64,000 nucleotides of DNA from Streptomyces coacervatus (GTDB lineage: Bacteria; Actinomycetota; Actinomycetes; Streptomycetales; Streptomycetaceae): NCBI RefSeq assembly GCF_029223485.1, contig NZ_JARHTP010000019.1:124001-188000 (forward strand), written 5' to 3'. The position numbers were made by a program, and so were the translations under genes. Positions 43,664 through 51,664 of the stretch are shown here, in pieces. Every line of letters starts with the position of its first letter. Position 1 is the stretch's first letter. The notes beneath the pieces are model-generated. The model did no database searches. It saw only the letters and a program-made list of their open reading frames with translations, and had not been told where the DNA came from.

Positions 43664-44476
43664 ATGACATCCCGCGCCACGGCCCGCCCGGTGGGAACCG
43701 TGACACGCGGGACCACCAATCCCAACCGGCTGCGCCGCATGGACCGCTGGATCGCGGCCGTGCACGGCGCCGAGCTGCGGCGCGCTGTGGATCCTGTCGC
43801 CGTGGACCTCGGCTACGGTGCCGCCCCCTGGACGGCCGTCGAGCTCCTGACCCGGCTGCGCGCGGCAGCGCCACGCGCGCGCGTGGTCGGCGTCGAGATC
43901 GAACCGGCCCGGGTGACGGCGGCGAAGCCGTACGAGTGCGACGGGCTCGTCTTCCGGCACGGCGGGTTCGAGATCCCGATCCCCCAGCGGCCGCTGCTGG
44001 TGCGGGCCGCCAATGTCCTGCGTCAGTACGAGGAGGGCGAGGTCTCCGGGGTGTGGCGGCGGCTGTGTGCCCGGCTGGCCCCGGTGACGGAGTCCTCCCG
44101 GGGCGGGCTGCTGGTCGAGGGGACCTGCGACGAGATCGGACGGCGGCATGTGTGGGTCGCGCTGGGGCCGGAGGGGCCGCGGACGGTGACTTTTGCGACG
44201 CGGCTCGGCTCGTTGGAGCGGCCGTCGGACCTTGCCGAGCGGCTGCCGAAGGCGCTCATCCACCGCAATGTTCCCGGCGAGCCGGTGCACGCCTTTCTGC
44301 GCGACTTCGACCGGGCCTGGTCGGCCGCCGCGCCCTACGCCTCGTACGGCGCCCGTCAGCGTTGGATCCGTGCGGTGCGGGATCTGACGGCCGACTGGCC
44401 GGTGACGGACGGGGCCGGACGGTGGCGGCAGGGTGAAGTGACGGTGAAGTGGGAGGCGTTGGCGCCCCGCGGCTGA
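43664..44476 (+). CDS. Class I SAM-dependent methyltransferase-like protein, 270 aa
   Basis: The N-terminal part has a glycine-rich motif I (PVAVDLGYGAAPWTAVELL), then motif II with an acidic strand end (ARVVGVEIEPARV), fitting a Rossmann methyltransferase. The middle and C-terminus (LLVEGTCDEIGRRHVWVALG, YASYGARQRWIRAVRDL) are conserved in Streptomyces next to mshA. The substrate is unknown, and the catalytic motif is not classical, so a non-catalytic role is possible. ATG start within a repeat-rich upstream region. Confidence 0.75.
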   Translation: MTSRATARPVGTVTRGTTNPNRLRRMDRWIAAVHGAELRRAVDPVAVDLGYGAAPWTAVELLTRLRAAAPRARVVGVEIEPARVTAAKPYECDGLVFRHGGFEIPIPQRPLLVRAANVLRQYEEGEVSGVWRRLCARLAPVTESSRGGLLVEGTCDEIGRRHVWVALGPEGPRTVTFATRLGSLERPSDLAERLPKALIHRNVPGEPVHAFLRDFDRAWSAAAPYASYGARQRWIRAVRDLTADWPVTDGAGRWRQGEVTVKWEALAPRG

Positions 44477-44677
44477 GCCCTGGACGCCTCTGACCTGCGG
44501 GGAACGATCTCCGTGGGTCGTTCGTCACAAAGGCGGGGAGAAGGCGGGGAGACCGCGTGGGGCGAGGGGGAAGGGGGGAATCCGACTTGCGTGTGCCTCT
44601 GTCGCTTTGCGCGTCGGCGTGGCACGATCCCCCGGGCGTCGTAAGTTACTGACGGTAAATCAGGTTTGGGGAGCGGT

Positions 44678-45763
44678 ATGGGTACGGGCAAGCGCGGCCT
44701 GATCGCGACGGCCGTGACCGTGGTCTGTGCGGTCACCGTGCTGGCGGCGCCGGGCACGGCGTTCGCGAATTCCAGCCGGACACCCTCCCCGAGCACATCC
44801 CCCTCCGCATCCACGACCCCCGCGGCCGGCAAGGACCTTGAGGCGATCCGAGAGAAGCTGGACAGGCTGTACCACGACGCGGCGGTCGCCACGGATTCCT
44901 ACAACGCCGCCGAGGAAAAGGCCCAGCAGCAGTCCGCCGCCATCGTCGACCTGGCGAAGAAGATCGTCGAAGAGCAGCAGAAACTGGACGAGTTGAAGCA
45001 GCGCGCGGGCGCCGCGGCCGCCGCCCAGTACCGCACCGGCGGGCTGCCCGACGAGGCCCAGCTGCTGCTCAGCCGCGACCCGCAGGAATTCCTCGACGGG
45101 GCCGGCCGGGCGCTGCAGGGCGAGCGTGCGACCAGGAACCTGATCACGGAAATGACCCGTACCCAGGACGACTTGAAGCAGTACGCCGCGGACGCCGCCG
45201 ACCAGTGGAAGAAGCTGGAGGCGGGGCGCAAGGCGAAGGACGCCGCGCGGAAGAAGATCAAGAAGGAGATCGCGGCCGCCGAGAAGCTCGAAGGCCGGCT
45301 GGAGAAGGCGGAGAAGGAGCGCCTTGCCAAGCTGGAGCAGGAGGCCGCTCTCAAGGCGCAGACCGCCTGGCTCGACTCCGGGATTCTGGATGAAATCAGT
45401 GGAAAAGCGTCCGAACAGGGGAAGCGGGCTGTCGAGTTCGCCACGGCCCAGATCGGAAAGCCGTACGAATGGGGCGCCGAGGGCCCTGAGACGTATGACT
45501 GCTCGGGGCTGACCTCGCAGGCCTGGGCGGATGCCGGGCATGCCATTCCGCGTACCTCGCAGGAGCAGTGGAAGCAGCTCAAGCACGTCGACATCAAGGA
45601 CATGCGGCCCGGCGATCTCATTATTTACTTCGATGACGCCAGCCATGTCGGGATGTACATCGGCGACGGCGCGATCGTGCACGCCCCGCGGCCCGGGCGG
45701 ACCGTGACGATCACGGGCGCGGGGTCGATGCCGATCCTCGGGGTGGTACGGCCGGACGCGTGA
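44678..45763 (+). CDS. Secreted NlpC/P60 peptidoglycan endopeptidase with coiled-coil domain, 361 aa
   Basis: A signal peptide (GKRGLIATAVTVVCAVTVLA, ending GTAFA) and a Ser/Thr/Pro linker lead to a long coiled coil (residues about 50-235, rich in Glu/Lys/Ala/Gln). The C-terminal NlpC/P60 domain has catalytic Cys in YDCSGLTSQAW and His in DASHVGMYIGDG, with a third polar residue near IVHAPRPG. It should cleave D-gamma-glutamyl-meso-DAP peptides in the wall, like RipA-type enzymes. GGGGAG precedes the ATG. Confidence 0.92.
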   Translation: MGTGKRGLIATAVTVVCAVTVLAAPGTAFANSSRTPSPSTSPSASTTPAAGKDLEAIREKLDRLYHDAAVATDSYNAAEEKAQQQSAAIVDLAKKIVEEQQKLDELKQRAGAAAAAQYRTGGLPDEAQLLLSRDPQEFLDGAGRALQGERATRNLITEMTRTQDDLKQYAADAADQWKKLEAGRKAKDAARKKIKKEIAAAEKLEGRLEKAEKERLAKLEQEAALKAQTAWLDSGILDEISGKASEQGKRAVEFATAQIGKPYEWGAEGPETYDCSGLTSQAWADAGHAIPRTSQEQWKQLKHVDIKDMRPGDLIIYFDDASHVGMYIGDGAIVHAPRPGRTVTITGAGSMPILGVVRPDA

Positions 45764-46040
45764 GGACGGGTGGCCGACGGTGGACGCGTGAGCCCCGTCA
45801 CGTGACCCAGTGCACGTGCAACACCCCGGTAAACCCACGGCGGACGTGACGTTCGTCATTCCCGCCCCACGCCCCTCCTGTCCAACTGCGGTACGGATCG
45901 CGGCATATGACAGTGGCGCCTCTCCAAGCGGCGTGTCTCACGCCATTCCTTTACGGCGCCGGCACCCGCTATGGTCCCGGTCGGTGGATCGAGATCTCTC
46001 GCTCCGCGTGCCCTCGGGGGGAGGGAAGGAACTCAACAAG

Positions 46041-47351
46041 ATGCCCGTACCCATACCGCGGCAGCGAGCGATCCCGGCCGCGGAGAGTGGTCAGGCGCAG
46101 GCCGCGCAACTAGGCGGCACCTCCAAGGACCAGACCCCGCGCAAGGAAGCCACGGTCGACAACAACGCCGCCACCACCACAAACCTCACGCTGCTGCTGA
46201 TCGAGGACGATCCCGGCGGCGCCACCGTCGTGCCCGAACTGCAGGACTCGGCCGGCCGTCCGCTCCGCGTCCGCACCGCCCGCAACCTCACCGAGGCCGC
46301 GCGGCTGCTGACCGACGACGTCCACTGCATCCTGCTGGACCTCGCGCTGCCCGCCGCCGGCCGCAGCGAGGACGACGACGAGCTCGCCGTACTCAAGCAC
46401 GTACTGGAGCTCGCGCCCCGGCACGCCGTCCTCGCGCTCACCGCGTCCGGCGACGCCGAGCGCGGCGCGGAGGCGGTGCGTGTCGGCGCCCAGGACTACC
46501 TCTTCCGGGACGAACTGGACGCCCGACTGCTGAGCCGGGCGATCCGCTACGCCGTGGAGAGGAAACGTTCCGACACGGCCGAGCGGCGGCTCGCCGAGGG
46601 CCGGGTGCGGGCGCAGGAGAACCGGCGTCTGGAGCGGGGGCTGCTGCCCACCCCTCTGCTGGAGGGGTCGTCGCTGCAGTTCGCCGCGCGGTATCGGCCC
46701 GGGCGCTCCCGGGCGCTGCTCGGGGGTGACTTCTACGACGTCGTACGGACGCCGGACGGCACCGTGCACGCCATGATCGGCGACGTCTGCGGGCACGGCC
46801 CGGACGAGGCGGCGCTCGGCGTGGAGCTGCGCATCGCCTGGCGCGCGCTCACCCTGGCGGGGCTGTGCGGCGACGAGCTGCTCGGCACATTGCAGCAGGT
46901 GCTGGAGCACGAGCGGTCCGACGACGAGATCTTCGCGACGCTCTGCACGGTGGATATCTCGCCGGACGGGCGGCGGGCCGGGCTGTGTCTGGCCGGGCAT
47001 CCGTCGCCGTTGGTCGCCCGGCCGGGGCGGACGGCCGAGCTGCTGCCGTACGAGAACAACGGGCCCGCTCTCGGTCTGCTGCCGGGTGCGCGGTGGCCGC
47101 GGATGCAGGTGGAGCTTGGGCGGGAGTGGAGCCTGATGCTCTACACCGACGGGCTGATCGAGGGCCGGATCGGGGCGGGGCGCCTTGAGCGGCTGGGGCA
47201 GGACGGGATGGTGGAGATGGTGCGGCGGCAGCTGGCCGCGGGGTTGCGCGGCGAGGCGCTGCTGCGGGCTGCCGTGAACGAAGTTCGCGAGCTCAATGGT
47301 GGGGAGCTCACGGATGACGTGGCGGTGCTGCTGTTGGACCGTGAGGCCTGA
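46041..47351 (+). CDS. Receiver-domain PP2C (SpoIIE/RsbU-type) phosphatase, 436 aa
   Basis: After a 50-residue polar N-terminus comes a receiver-like domain (LTLLLIEDDPGGATVVPELQ, phosphoacceptor position in HCILLDLALPAAG, TASGDAE), then a linker helix (RRLAEGRVRAQENRRLERGL) and a PP2C_2 catalytic domain (GGDFYDVVRTPDG with metal-binding Asp, IGDVCGHGPDEAAL, LLYTDGL-like LMLYTDGLIEGR, GELTDDVAVLLL). It probably dephosphorylates an anti-anti-sigma factor in response to phosphorylation. No kinase is adjacent. AAGGA lies about 10 nt before the ATG. Confidence 0.9.
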   Translation: MPVPIPRQRAIPAAESGQAQAAQLGGTSKDQTPRKEATVDNNAATTTNLTLLLIEDDPGGATVVPELQDSAGRPLRVRTARNLTEAARLLTDDVHCILLDLALPAAGRSEDDDELAVLKHVLELAPRHAVLALTASGDAERGAEAVRVGAQDYLFRDELDARLLSRAIRYAVERKRSDTAERRLAEGRVRAQENRRLERGLLPTPLLEGSSLQFAARYRPGRSRALLGGDFYDVVRTPDGTVHAMIGDVCGHGPDEAALGVELRIAWRALTLAGLCGDELLGTLQQVLEHERSDDEIFATLCTVDISPDGRRAGLCLAGHPSPLVARPGRTAELLPYENNGPALGLLPGARWPRMQVELGREWSLMLYTDGLIEGRIGAGRLERLGQDGMVEMVRRQLAAGLRGEALLRAAVNEVRELNGGELTDDVAVLLLDREA

Positions 47352-47400
47352 GCGGGAATCCGCCGTTGCGGGGTCTGTCGTATGCCGGGTGCGGGTTCGT

Positions 47401-47440
47401 TGTGGCTGGTCGCGCAGTTCCCCGCGCCCCTAAAAGGGGC
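47401..47440 (+). repeat. Dispersed intergenic repeat R3 with hairpin
   Basis: TGTGGCTGGTCGCGCAGTTC, CCCGCGCCCC, then CCCCTAAAAGGGG. Related copies lie at 23360 (GATCGCGCAGTTCCTCGCGC) and, reversed, at 43555. Here it sits between convergent genes and can act as a terminator. Confidence 0.7.
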
Positions 47441-47444
47441 CGCT

Positions 47445-47795
47445 TCAGCGGCCGCCGTTGTAAGGGCCGTACGGGCCGTCGCTGCTTGAGCCTCTGCGGT
47501 TGCGGCCGCCGCCCGAGAGGCCTCTTAGGGCCGGGCGGACGTCGACCATGTAGACGATGGTCGCCACCAGGCCGATGACGGGCAGGAAGGACAGGATGGG
47601 GAAGAGCACGTTCACCACGAAGGCGATGGCGAGGATGATCAGCCAGAACGGCTTGGTCTGCTTGCTGGCCGCGCGGTAGGCGTCCTCGCGGCGGATGGCC
47701 GCGTCGATCAGCGCGAAGCCGCTGAAAAGGATCAGGGCCATGCTCAGCAGCCACATGAACCCTGCGAATCCCTGCATCAGCACTACGTCCACCAC
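47445..47795 (-). CDS. DUF2516-type membrane protein, 116 aa
   Basis: Two clear membrane helices (FAGFMWLLSMALILFSGFALID and WLIILAIAFVVNVLFPILSF) and a third, weaker one (VIGLVATIVYMVD), with a basic Gly/Ser/Tyr-rich tail. Layout and position between the phosphatase and the HBHA-like gene match DUF2516 of actinobacteria. Function unknown. Several in-frame starts (GTG 47795, GTG 47792, ATG 47777) are possible. Confidence 0.8.
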   Translation of the reverse strand: MVDVVLMQGFAGFMWLLSMALILFSGFALIDAAIRREDAYRAASKQTKPFWLIILAIAFVVNVLFPILSFLPVIGLVATIVYMVDVRPALRGLSGGGRNRRGSSSDGPYGPYNGGR

Positions 47796-47908
47796 CAGAC
47801 TCGGCTTGTTCCTACGCGGTCACCGTACCCGTTCTCGAACACCGGTTACCCGCACAACGGGCCGGGCGCTCCAGGAGTGCCCGACCCGTTACCGATCACC
47901 CGTCCGTG

Positions 47909-48553
47909 TCACTTCGCGGGCGGCGTCGTCTTCTTGGCGGTGGTGGTCTTGCGGGCCGGCGCCTTCTTGGCGACGGGCTTCTTCGCGGGGGCGGCCGTGG
48001 CCTCGGCCGGCTTGGCGGCCTCTTCCTTGACCTCGACCGGCTCGGGCTTCGGCTCGACGGTGGCGGCCAGCTCCTCGATCTCGTCGGCCGCCTCGCCGCG
48101 CCAGGTCTTCACGGCCTGCTCGCCGTGCTCGGCGACCTTCTCGTAGGTCTCGCGGGCCTTCACGGCGTACTCGGCGGCGACGCCGACACTGCGCAGCGCG
48201 AGGTCCTGGGCGGACTCGCCGAACTTCTTCAGGTCGGCGTCGATGGTGGCGCCGAGCTTCTTGATGTCGCCGTCGACGGTCGCCAGGAACTCGGTGACCT
48301 TGGCCTGGAGGGACTCCTGGGTCTCCTTGACCTTGGCGCCGGCCTCCTTGGCGCGGGCCTGGGCCTTCTCCTGGACGGCCTTCGGATCGGTGCTGCGGAC
48401 GGCCTCGAAACGGGCCGGGGCCTCGGCGCGCAGCTGCTCCACGATGCCGGGCACCTTCTTGGCCTGCTGAAGGGCCAGGTCGGCGGTGCCGGCCGCGAAG
48501 TAGAGCGGCGTCGGGTCGCTGAGGGTCTTGCGGAGGTCGTCGGTGATGGCCAT
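47909..48553 (-). CDS. HBHA-like helical protein with a Lys/Ala/Pro-rich tail, 214 aa
   Basis: Residues 1-165 are nearly all alpha-helical and coiled-coil (MAITDDLRKTLSDPTPLYFA, then AARFEAV and AKEAGAKVKETQESLQAKV). The last 45 residues are a basic tail (AAPAKKPVAKKAPARKTTTA) like histone H1 or mycobacterial heparin-binding haemagglutinin. No signal peptide. It could bind DNA, polysaccharide or the inner membrane. The region is conserved in Streptomyces. GGGAGGACC precedes the ATG. Confidence 0.82.
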   Translation of the reverse strand: MAITDDLRKTLSDPTPLYFAAGTADLALQQAKKVPGIVEQLRAEAPARFEAVRSTDPKAVQEKAQARAKEAGAKVKETQESLQAKVTEFLATVDGDIKKLGATIDADLKKFGESAQDLALRSVGVAAEYAVKARETYEKVAEHGEQAVKTWRGEAADEIEELAATVEPKPEPVEVKEEAAKPAEATAAPAKKPVAKKAPARKTTTAKKTTPPAK

Positions 48554-48638
48554 GGTGATGGTCCTCCCGGATCGCTTGCAGCTGAGGGTTTTGGGTCCCG
48601 CGGTCAGTGGGCCGGGCGTGTGCACGTGCTGCTCATGG

Positions 48639-49301
48639 TCAGCCGGCCGTCTGCTGCGGGTCGTTCGGGTGGTGCGGGTCCTGCGGTGCGGCGTCGTTGC
48701 CGCCGGACGTGCGGGTGCGGCGCGTGGCGGACCTGCGTCCGCCGGCCGTGCGGGTCTTGCGGGTACGGCGCTCGCCGGTCTCCTCGCCGTCGCCCTTGCG
48801 GGTGCGGCGTATCGCGGTGTCGTCGTCCTCGACGTCGTCGATGTCCTCGACGTCCTGGGCCCCGGGCGTACCCGGGCGGGGCTCGGCGGTCAGGACCGCC
48901 GAGCCGGCCTCGGGGGCCGCCTCGGTCATCTCGTCCGCCGTGCCGGCGATCCCGAAGCCGTTCTCCTTGCGGAACGACTCGTAGATCTGGAGCAGCACCT
49001 GCTTCTGCCGCTCGTTCAGCGTGGGATCGGCGAGGATGACGGCGCGCGTCTCCACCTCGTCCCGGTCCCGCTCGGCGTCGAGGATGCCGGCGCGCACGTA
49101 CAGCGTCTCGGCGGAGATCCGCAGCGCCTTGGCGACCTGCTGCAGCACCTCCGCGCTCGGCTTGCGCAGCCCGCGCTCGATCTGGCTCAGATACGGATTG
49201 GACACCCCGGCGGCGTCGGCGAGCTGCCTGAGCGACAGCTGCGCGGTGCGCCGCTGCTCGCGCAGATACTCGCCGAGATTGCCGACGTTGAGCGATGCCA
49301 T
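48639..49301 (-). CDS. XRE-family DNA-binding regulator, 220 aa
   Basis: An N-terminal helix-turn-helix (LGEYLREQRRTAQLSLRQLA, DAAGVSNPYLSQIERGLRKP) is followed by a helical region (VLQQVAKALRISAETLYVRA) and a long acidic then basic disordered tail (VEDIDDVEDDD, RRTRKTRTAGGRRSATRR). A 9-4-9 palindrome 30-51 nt upstream of the ATG suggests autoregulation. It precedes the HBHA-like gene on the same strand, 85 bp away, so it may also control it. Confidence 0.88.
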   Translation of the reverse strand: MASLNVGNLGEYLREQRRTAQLSLRQLADAAGVSNPYLSQIERGLRKPSAEVLQQVAKALRISAETLYVRAGILDAERDRDEVETRAVILADPTLNERQKQVLLQIYESFRKENGFGIAGTADEMTEAAPEAGSAVLTAEPRPGTPGAQDVEDIDDVEDDDTAIRRTRKGDGEETGERRTRKTRTAGGRRSATRRTRTSGGNDAAPQDPHHPNDPQQTAG

Positions 49302-49330
49302 GCCCCCACCTTGCACCACTCTCGCTAACT

Positions 49331-49352
49331 ATTGCAAGCAGCCGCTTGCAAT
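49331..49352 (-). promoter_or_regulatory. Palindromic operator upstream of the XRE regulator gene
   Basis: ATTGCAAGC-AGCC-GCTTGCAAT is a perfect inverted repeat with a 4-nt spacer, centred 40 nt before the start codon. It is the most AT-rich palindrome of the neighbourhood and the expected form for a homodimeric XRE protein. Confidence 0.75.
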
Positions 49353-49411
49353 AGTGCGCCACGCCACTCGGGCGGGTGGGCCGACGGGTGCGCCGTTGAG
49401 CCATACGGTCG

Positions 49412-49906
49412 TCAGCTGCACCCGCGACCGCCGAGCCACTCCTCCAGTACGGCGAAATCCGCGTCGGTGAGCCCGTGGCGGTGGTCGACGCGGTGCAGCA
49501 GAGCGGGCGCCGGATGATGCGCGGCGACCCAGGTGCGGTCGACCGCGGTGATCTCGTCGTCGACCCAGACGAAGGGGCGGCCGTCCGCCCAGGACACCAG
49601 CGGCCGGGTCTTCCAGTGCAGCGGCGTCGGCGGCTCCTCCTCGTCCGGCCAGTCCACCAGCGACAGCGGGGGCAGGCCGAGCCAGGGCGCGAGGCACACG
49701 TTCGCGTCGTCCATCCAGGTCGTCGCCCACACCAGCTCGCAGTCCAGCGCCGTGAGCCGCGCGCCCAGCGCCGGATCGATTCGGCTGAGCAGCGGACGGG
49801 CGGCGGCCGCCGTCTGCGGCAACGCGAAGCGCGCCTCGTACGACGGGTACGAGTGCGCCGCCCCGAAGGGGATCAGCGTTCCGTCGACGTCAAGGAAGAG
49901 AAGCAT
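49412..49906 (-). CDS. HAD-like phosphatase-fold protein, 164 aa
   Basis: It begins MLLFLDVDGTLIPFGAAHSY, the HAD motif I (DxDGT). WATTWMDDANVCLAPWLGLP serves as motif II region, RPLVSWADGRPFVWVDDEIT carries the late Asp pair, and the C-terminus is short. Size and pattern match the compact HAD proteins of Streptomyces with secreted or intracellular phosphatase activity unknown. The upstream region holds short tandem repeats (49912-49990). Confidence 0.82.
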   Translation of the reverse strand: MLLFLDVDGTLIPFGAAHSYPSYEARFALPQTAAAARPLLSRIDPALGARLTALDCELVWATTWMDDANVCLAPWLGLPPLSLVDWPDEEEPPTPLHWKTRPLVSWADGRPFVWVDDEITAVDRTWVAAHHPAPALLHRVDHRHGLTDADFAVLEEWLGGRGCS

Positions 49907-49989
49907 CAGGGACAGGATCCGCGAACAAGGGAATAAAGGGAACAAAGGGAACCAGGAGCATCCTGTAGCCCTGTAGCCCTGTAGCCGGA

Positions 49990-50613
49990 TCAGCCCTCGA
50001 ACCCCTGCTCCGCCAGGATCTTGTCGATGCGTGCCCGGTGCGCCGACTCCCATGCGTCCAGCGACTCGTCCGCTTCCTTCGCAAGCTTCGCCCGGGCCGC
50101 CGTGAGCACTTCGTCGCGGCGGGCGGCGGGTACGGCGACGACGCCCTCCTCGTCGGCCACGACGAGGTCGCCGGCCTCCACCCGTACGCCGCCGCAGGTC
50201 ACGGGCGCGCCCAGCGGACGTACGACCGACTTGGCGCCCGGGATCGGGATGACGCCGCGGGCGAACACCGGGAACCGTGCCTCCCGCACCTCCGCGAGAT
50301 CGCGGATCAGCCCGTCCAGTACGAAGGCCGCGACGCCCCGCCGCTGGGCGACGGCGCAGACATTGCCGCCCGCGAGCGCCCAGTCCAGGTCTCCGGACTC
50401 CACGACGACGACCGATCCCGGCTCGGCGCGATGGATGGCGGCGTGCAGCATCAGGTTGTCGCCGGGAGCGCAGCTGACGGTGAAGGCCGGTCCGGCCACC
50501 CGCGCGGGCGGTCCCCACAGGGGGCGGATCCCGATGTCCATGACCTGCCCGCGGCCCAGAAGGTCGGCGAGGGTGGTCGTGGGGACGGTCTGGAATTCGG
50601 TGGCGTCAGTCAT
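49990..50613 (-). CDS. RraA-like/4-hydroxy-4-methyl-2-oxoglutarate aldolase family protein, 207 aa
   Basis: VMDIGIRPLWGPPARVAGPA, GDNLMLHAAIHRAEPGSVVV, GNVCAVAQRRGVAAFVLDGL and RDLAEVREARFPVFARGVIP form the RraA/HMG-aldolase fold, and GDLVVADEEGVVAVPA holds the conserved Asp. In bacteria such proteins are either aldolases/decarboxylases or RNase E inhibitors. The complete G-x(20)-R-D substrate motif favours the aldolase type. No ring-cleavage pathway lies next to it. Confidence 0.88.
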   Translation of the reverse strand: MTDATEFQTVPTTTLADLLGRGQVMDIGIRPLWGPPARVAGPAFTVSCAPGDNLMLHAAIHRAEPGSVVVVESGDLDWALAGGNVCAVAQRRGVAAFVLDGLIRDLAEVREARFPVFARGVIPIPGAKSVVRPLGAPVTCGGVRVEAGDLVVADEEGVVAVPAARRDEVLTAARAKLAKEADESLDAWESAHRARIDKILAEQGFEG

Positions 50614-50788
50614 ACGTCGGACGTTATCGTCCGGTCCATGACTGCCGGGTCGGCCTTGTGCCGTGAGCGAGTTGGGTGCCCGGCCTCCGAGTGAGGCCCC
50701 GGCGGGCCAGGAGCCCGCCTCTTTCTCTGCACCGCCTTCGAATCCTTCGGAAGACGCCCACTGCAGAGAAAGAAGTGAAAAGTAGAGA

Positions 50789-51664
50789 ATGCCCAATGAT
50801 TTCAATCAACAGGTCATCGATGAGTTCCGGGCCAACAGGGGCCGTCTGACCGGCTACTTCGAGAACGCCCGCCTGCTGCTCCTGACCACCACCGGCGCCC
50901 GCACCGGCACCCCGCACACCACCCCCGTCGGCTACCTCCCCGACGGCGGCGACCGTGTCCTGGTCATCGCCTCGGCGGGAGGCGCGGACAAACACCCGGA
51001 CTGGTATCGCAACCTCCTCGTCCAGCCCCAAGTCACCGTCGAGAGCGGCGTGTTCACGTACGAGGCGCGGGCCGTCGTGCTGGCGGGCGAGGAGCGGGAC
51101 CGGGCCTGGGCGCGGGCGGTGGAGGCCGACGCGGGCTGGGCGGCGTACCAGGAGAAGACCGAGCGGATCATCCCGGTGGTCGCCCTGGACAGGATCGCGC
51201 AGGGCGGCCCGGGGAACATCAGTGCCTCCTCCCCCGGCGAGGCGATCAAGGTGGTCCACGACATGTTCCGACGCGAACTGGCCCTGATCCGCAAGGAGTT
51301 GGCGACGGGTTCCGGCACCCTCGGCGCCCAGCTACGCATCAACTGCCTGACCTTCTGCCAGGGCCTGCACAACCACCACACCGGCGAGGACACGATGATG
51401 TTCCCGTTCCTCGGCGACCGCCACCCGCAGGCCGCCCCGGTGCTTCAGCGCCTGCGCGAGGAGCACGAGCGGATCGCGGACATCGTGGCGGAACTGCGCC
51501 GGGCCGTGGCCGAAGGGGCCTCGGACCCGGCCGCCGCCCGCGCCGGGATCGAACGCCTGACGCTCGACCTCGAAGCCCATCTGACGTACGAGGAAGAGGA
51601 GTTGATCCCCCTTCCTCGACGCCGGCACCGGCGCCTGACCGACGGGCGGTCGCAGCCGGTCTAG
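50789..51664 (+). CDS. Fusion of a deazaflavin-dependent nitroreductase (Ddn) domain and a hemerythrin HHE domain; C-terminus probably frameshifted
   Basis: Residues 1-130 are a Ddn/F420-dependent nitroreductase-like split barrel (NARLLLLTTTGARTGTPHTT, KHPDWYRNLLVQPQVTVE). Residues 150-280 form a four-helix hemerythrin-like domain with iron ligands in GLHNHHTGEDTMMFPF, REEHERIADI and AHLTYEEEELIP. The last residues PLPRRRHRRLTDGRSQPV look foreign. Removing one C from the run of five at 51607-51611 gives PFLDAGTGA and a stop at about 51641, the expected family end. A possible assembly error or real mutation. F420 or heme and iron partners are inference. Confidence 0.85.
   Translation: MPNDFNQQVIDEFRANRGRLTGYFENARLLLLTTTGARTGTPHTTPVGYLPDGGDRVLVIASAGGADKHPDWYRNLLVQPQVTVESGVFTYEARAVVLAGEERDRAWARAVEADAGWAAYQEKTERIIPVVALDRIAQGGPGNISASSPGEAIKVVHDMFRRELALIRKELATGSGTLGAQLRINCLTFCQGLHNHHTGEDTMMFPFLGDRHPQAAPVLQRLREEHERIADIVAELRRAVAEGASDPAAARAGIERLTLDLEAHLTYEEEELIPLPRRRHRRLTDGRSQPV

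Noticed and set aside
44477..44677. c-di-AMP (ydaO) riboswitch before the NlpC/P60 gene
   Set aside because: I could not find the conserved pseudoknot blocks in this 200-bp region.
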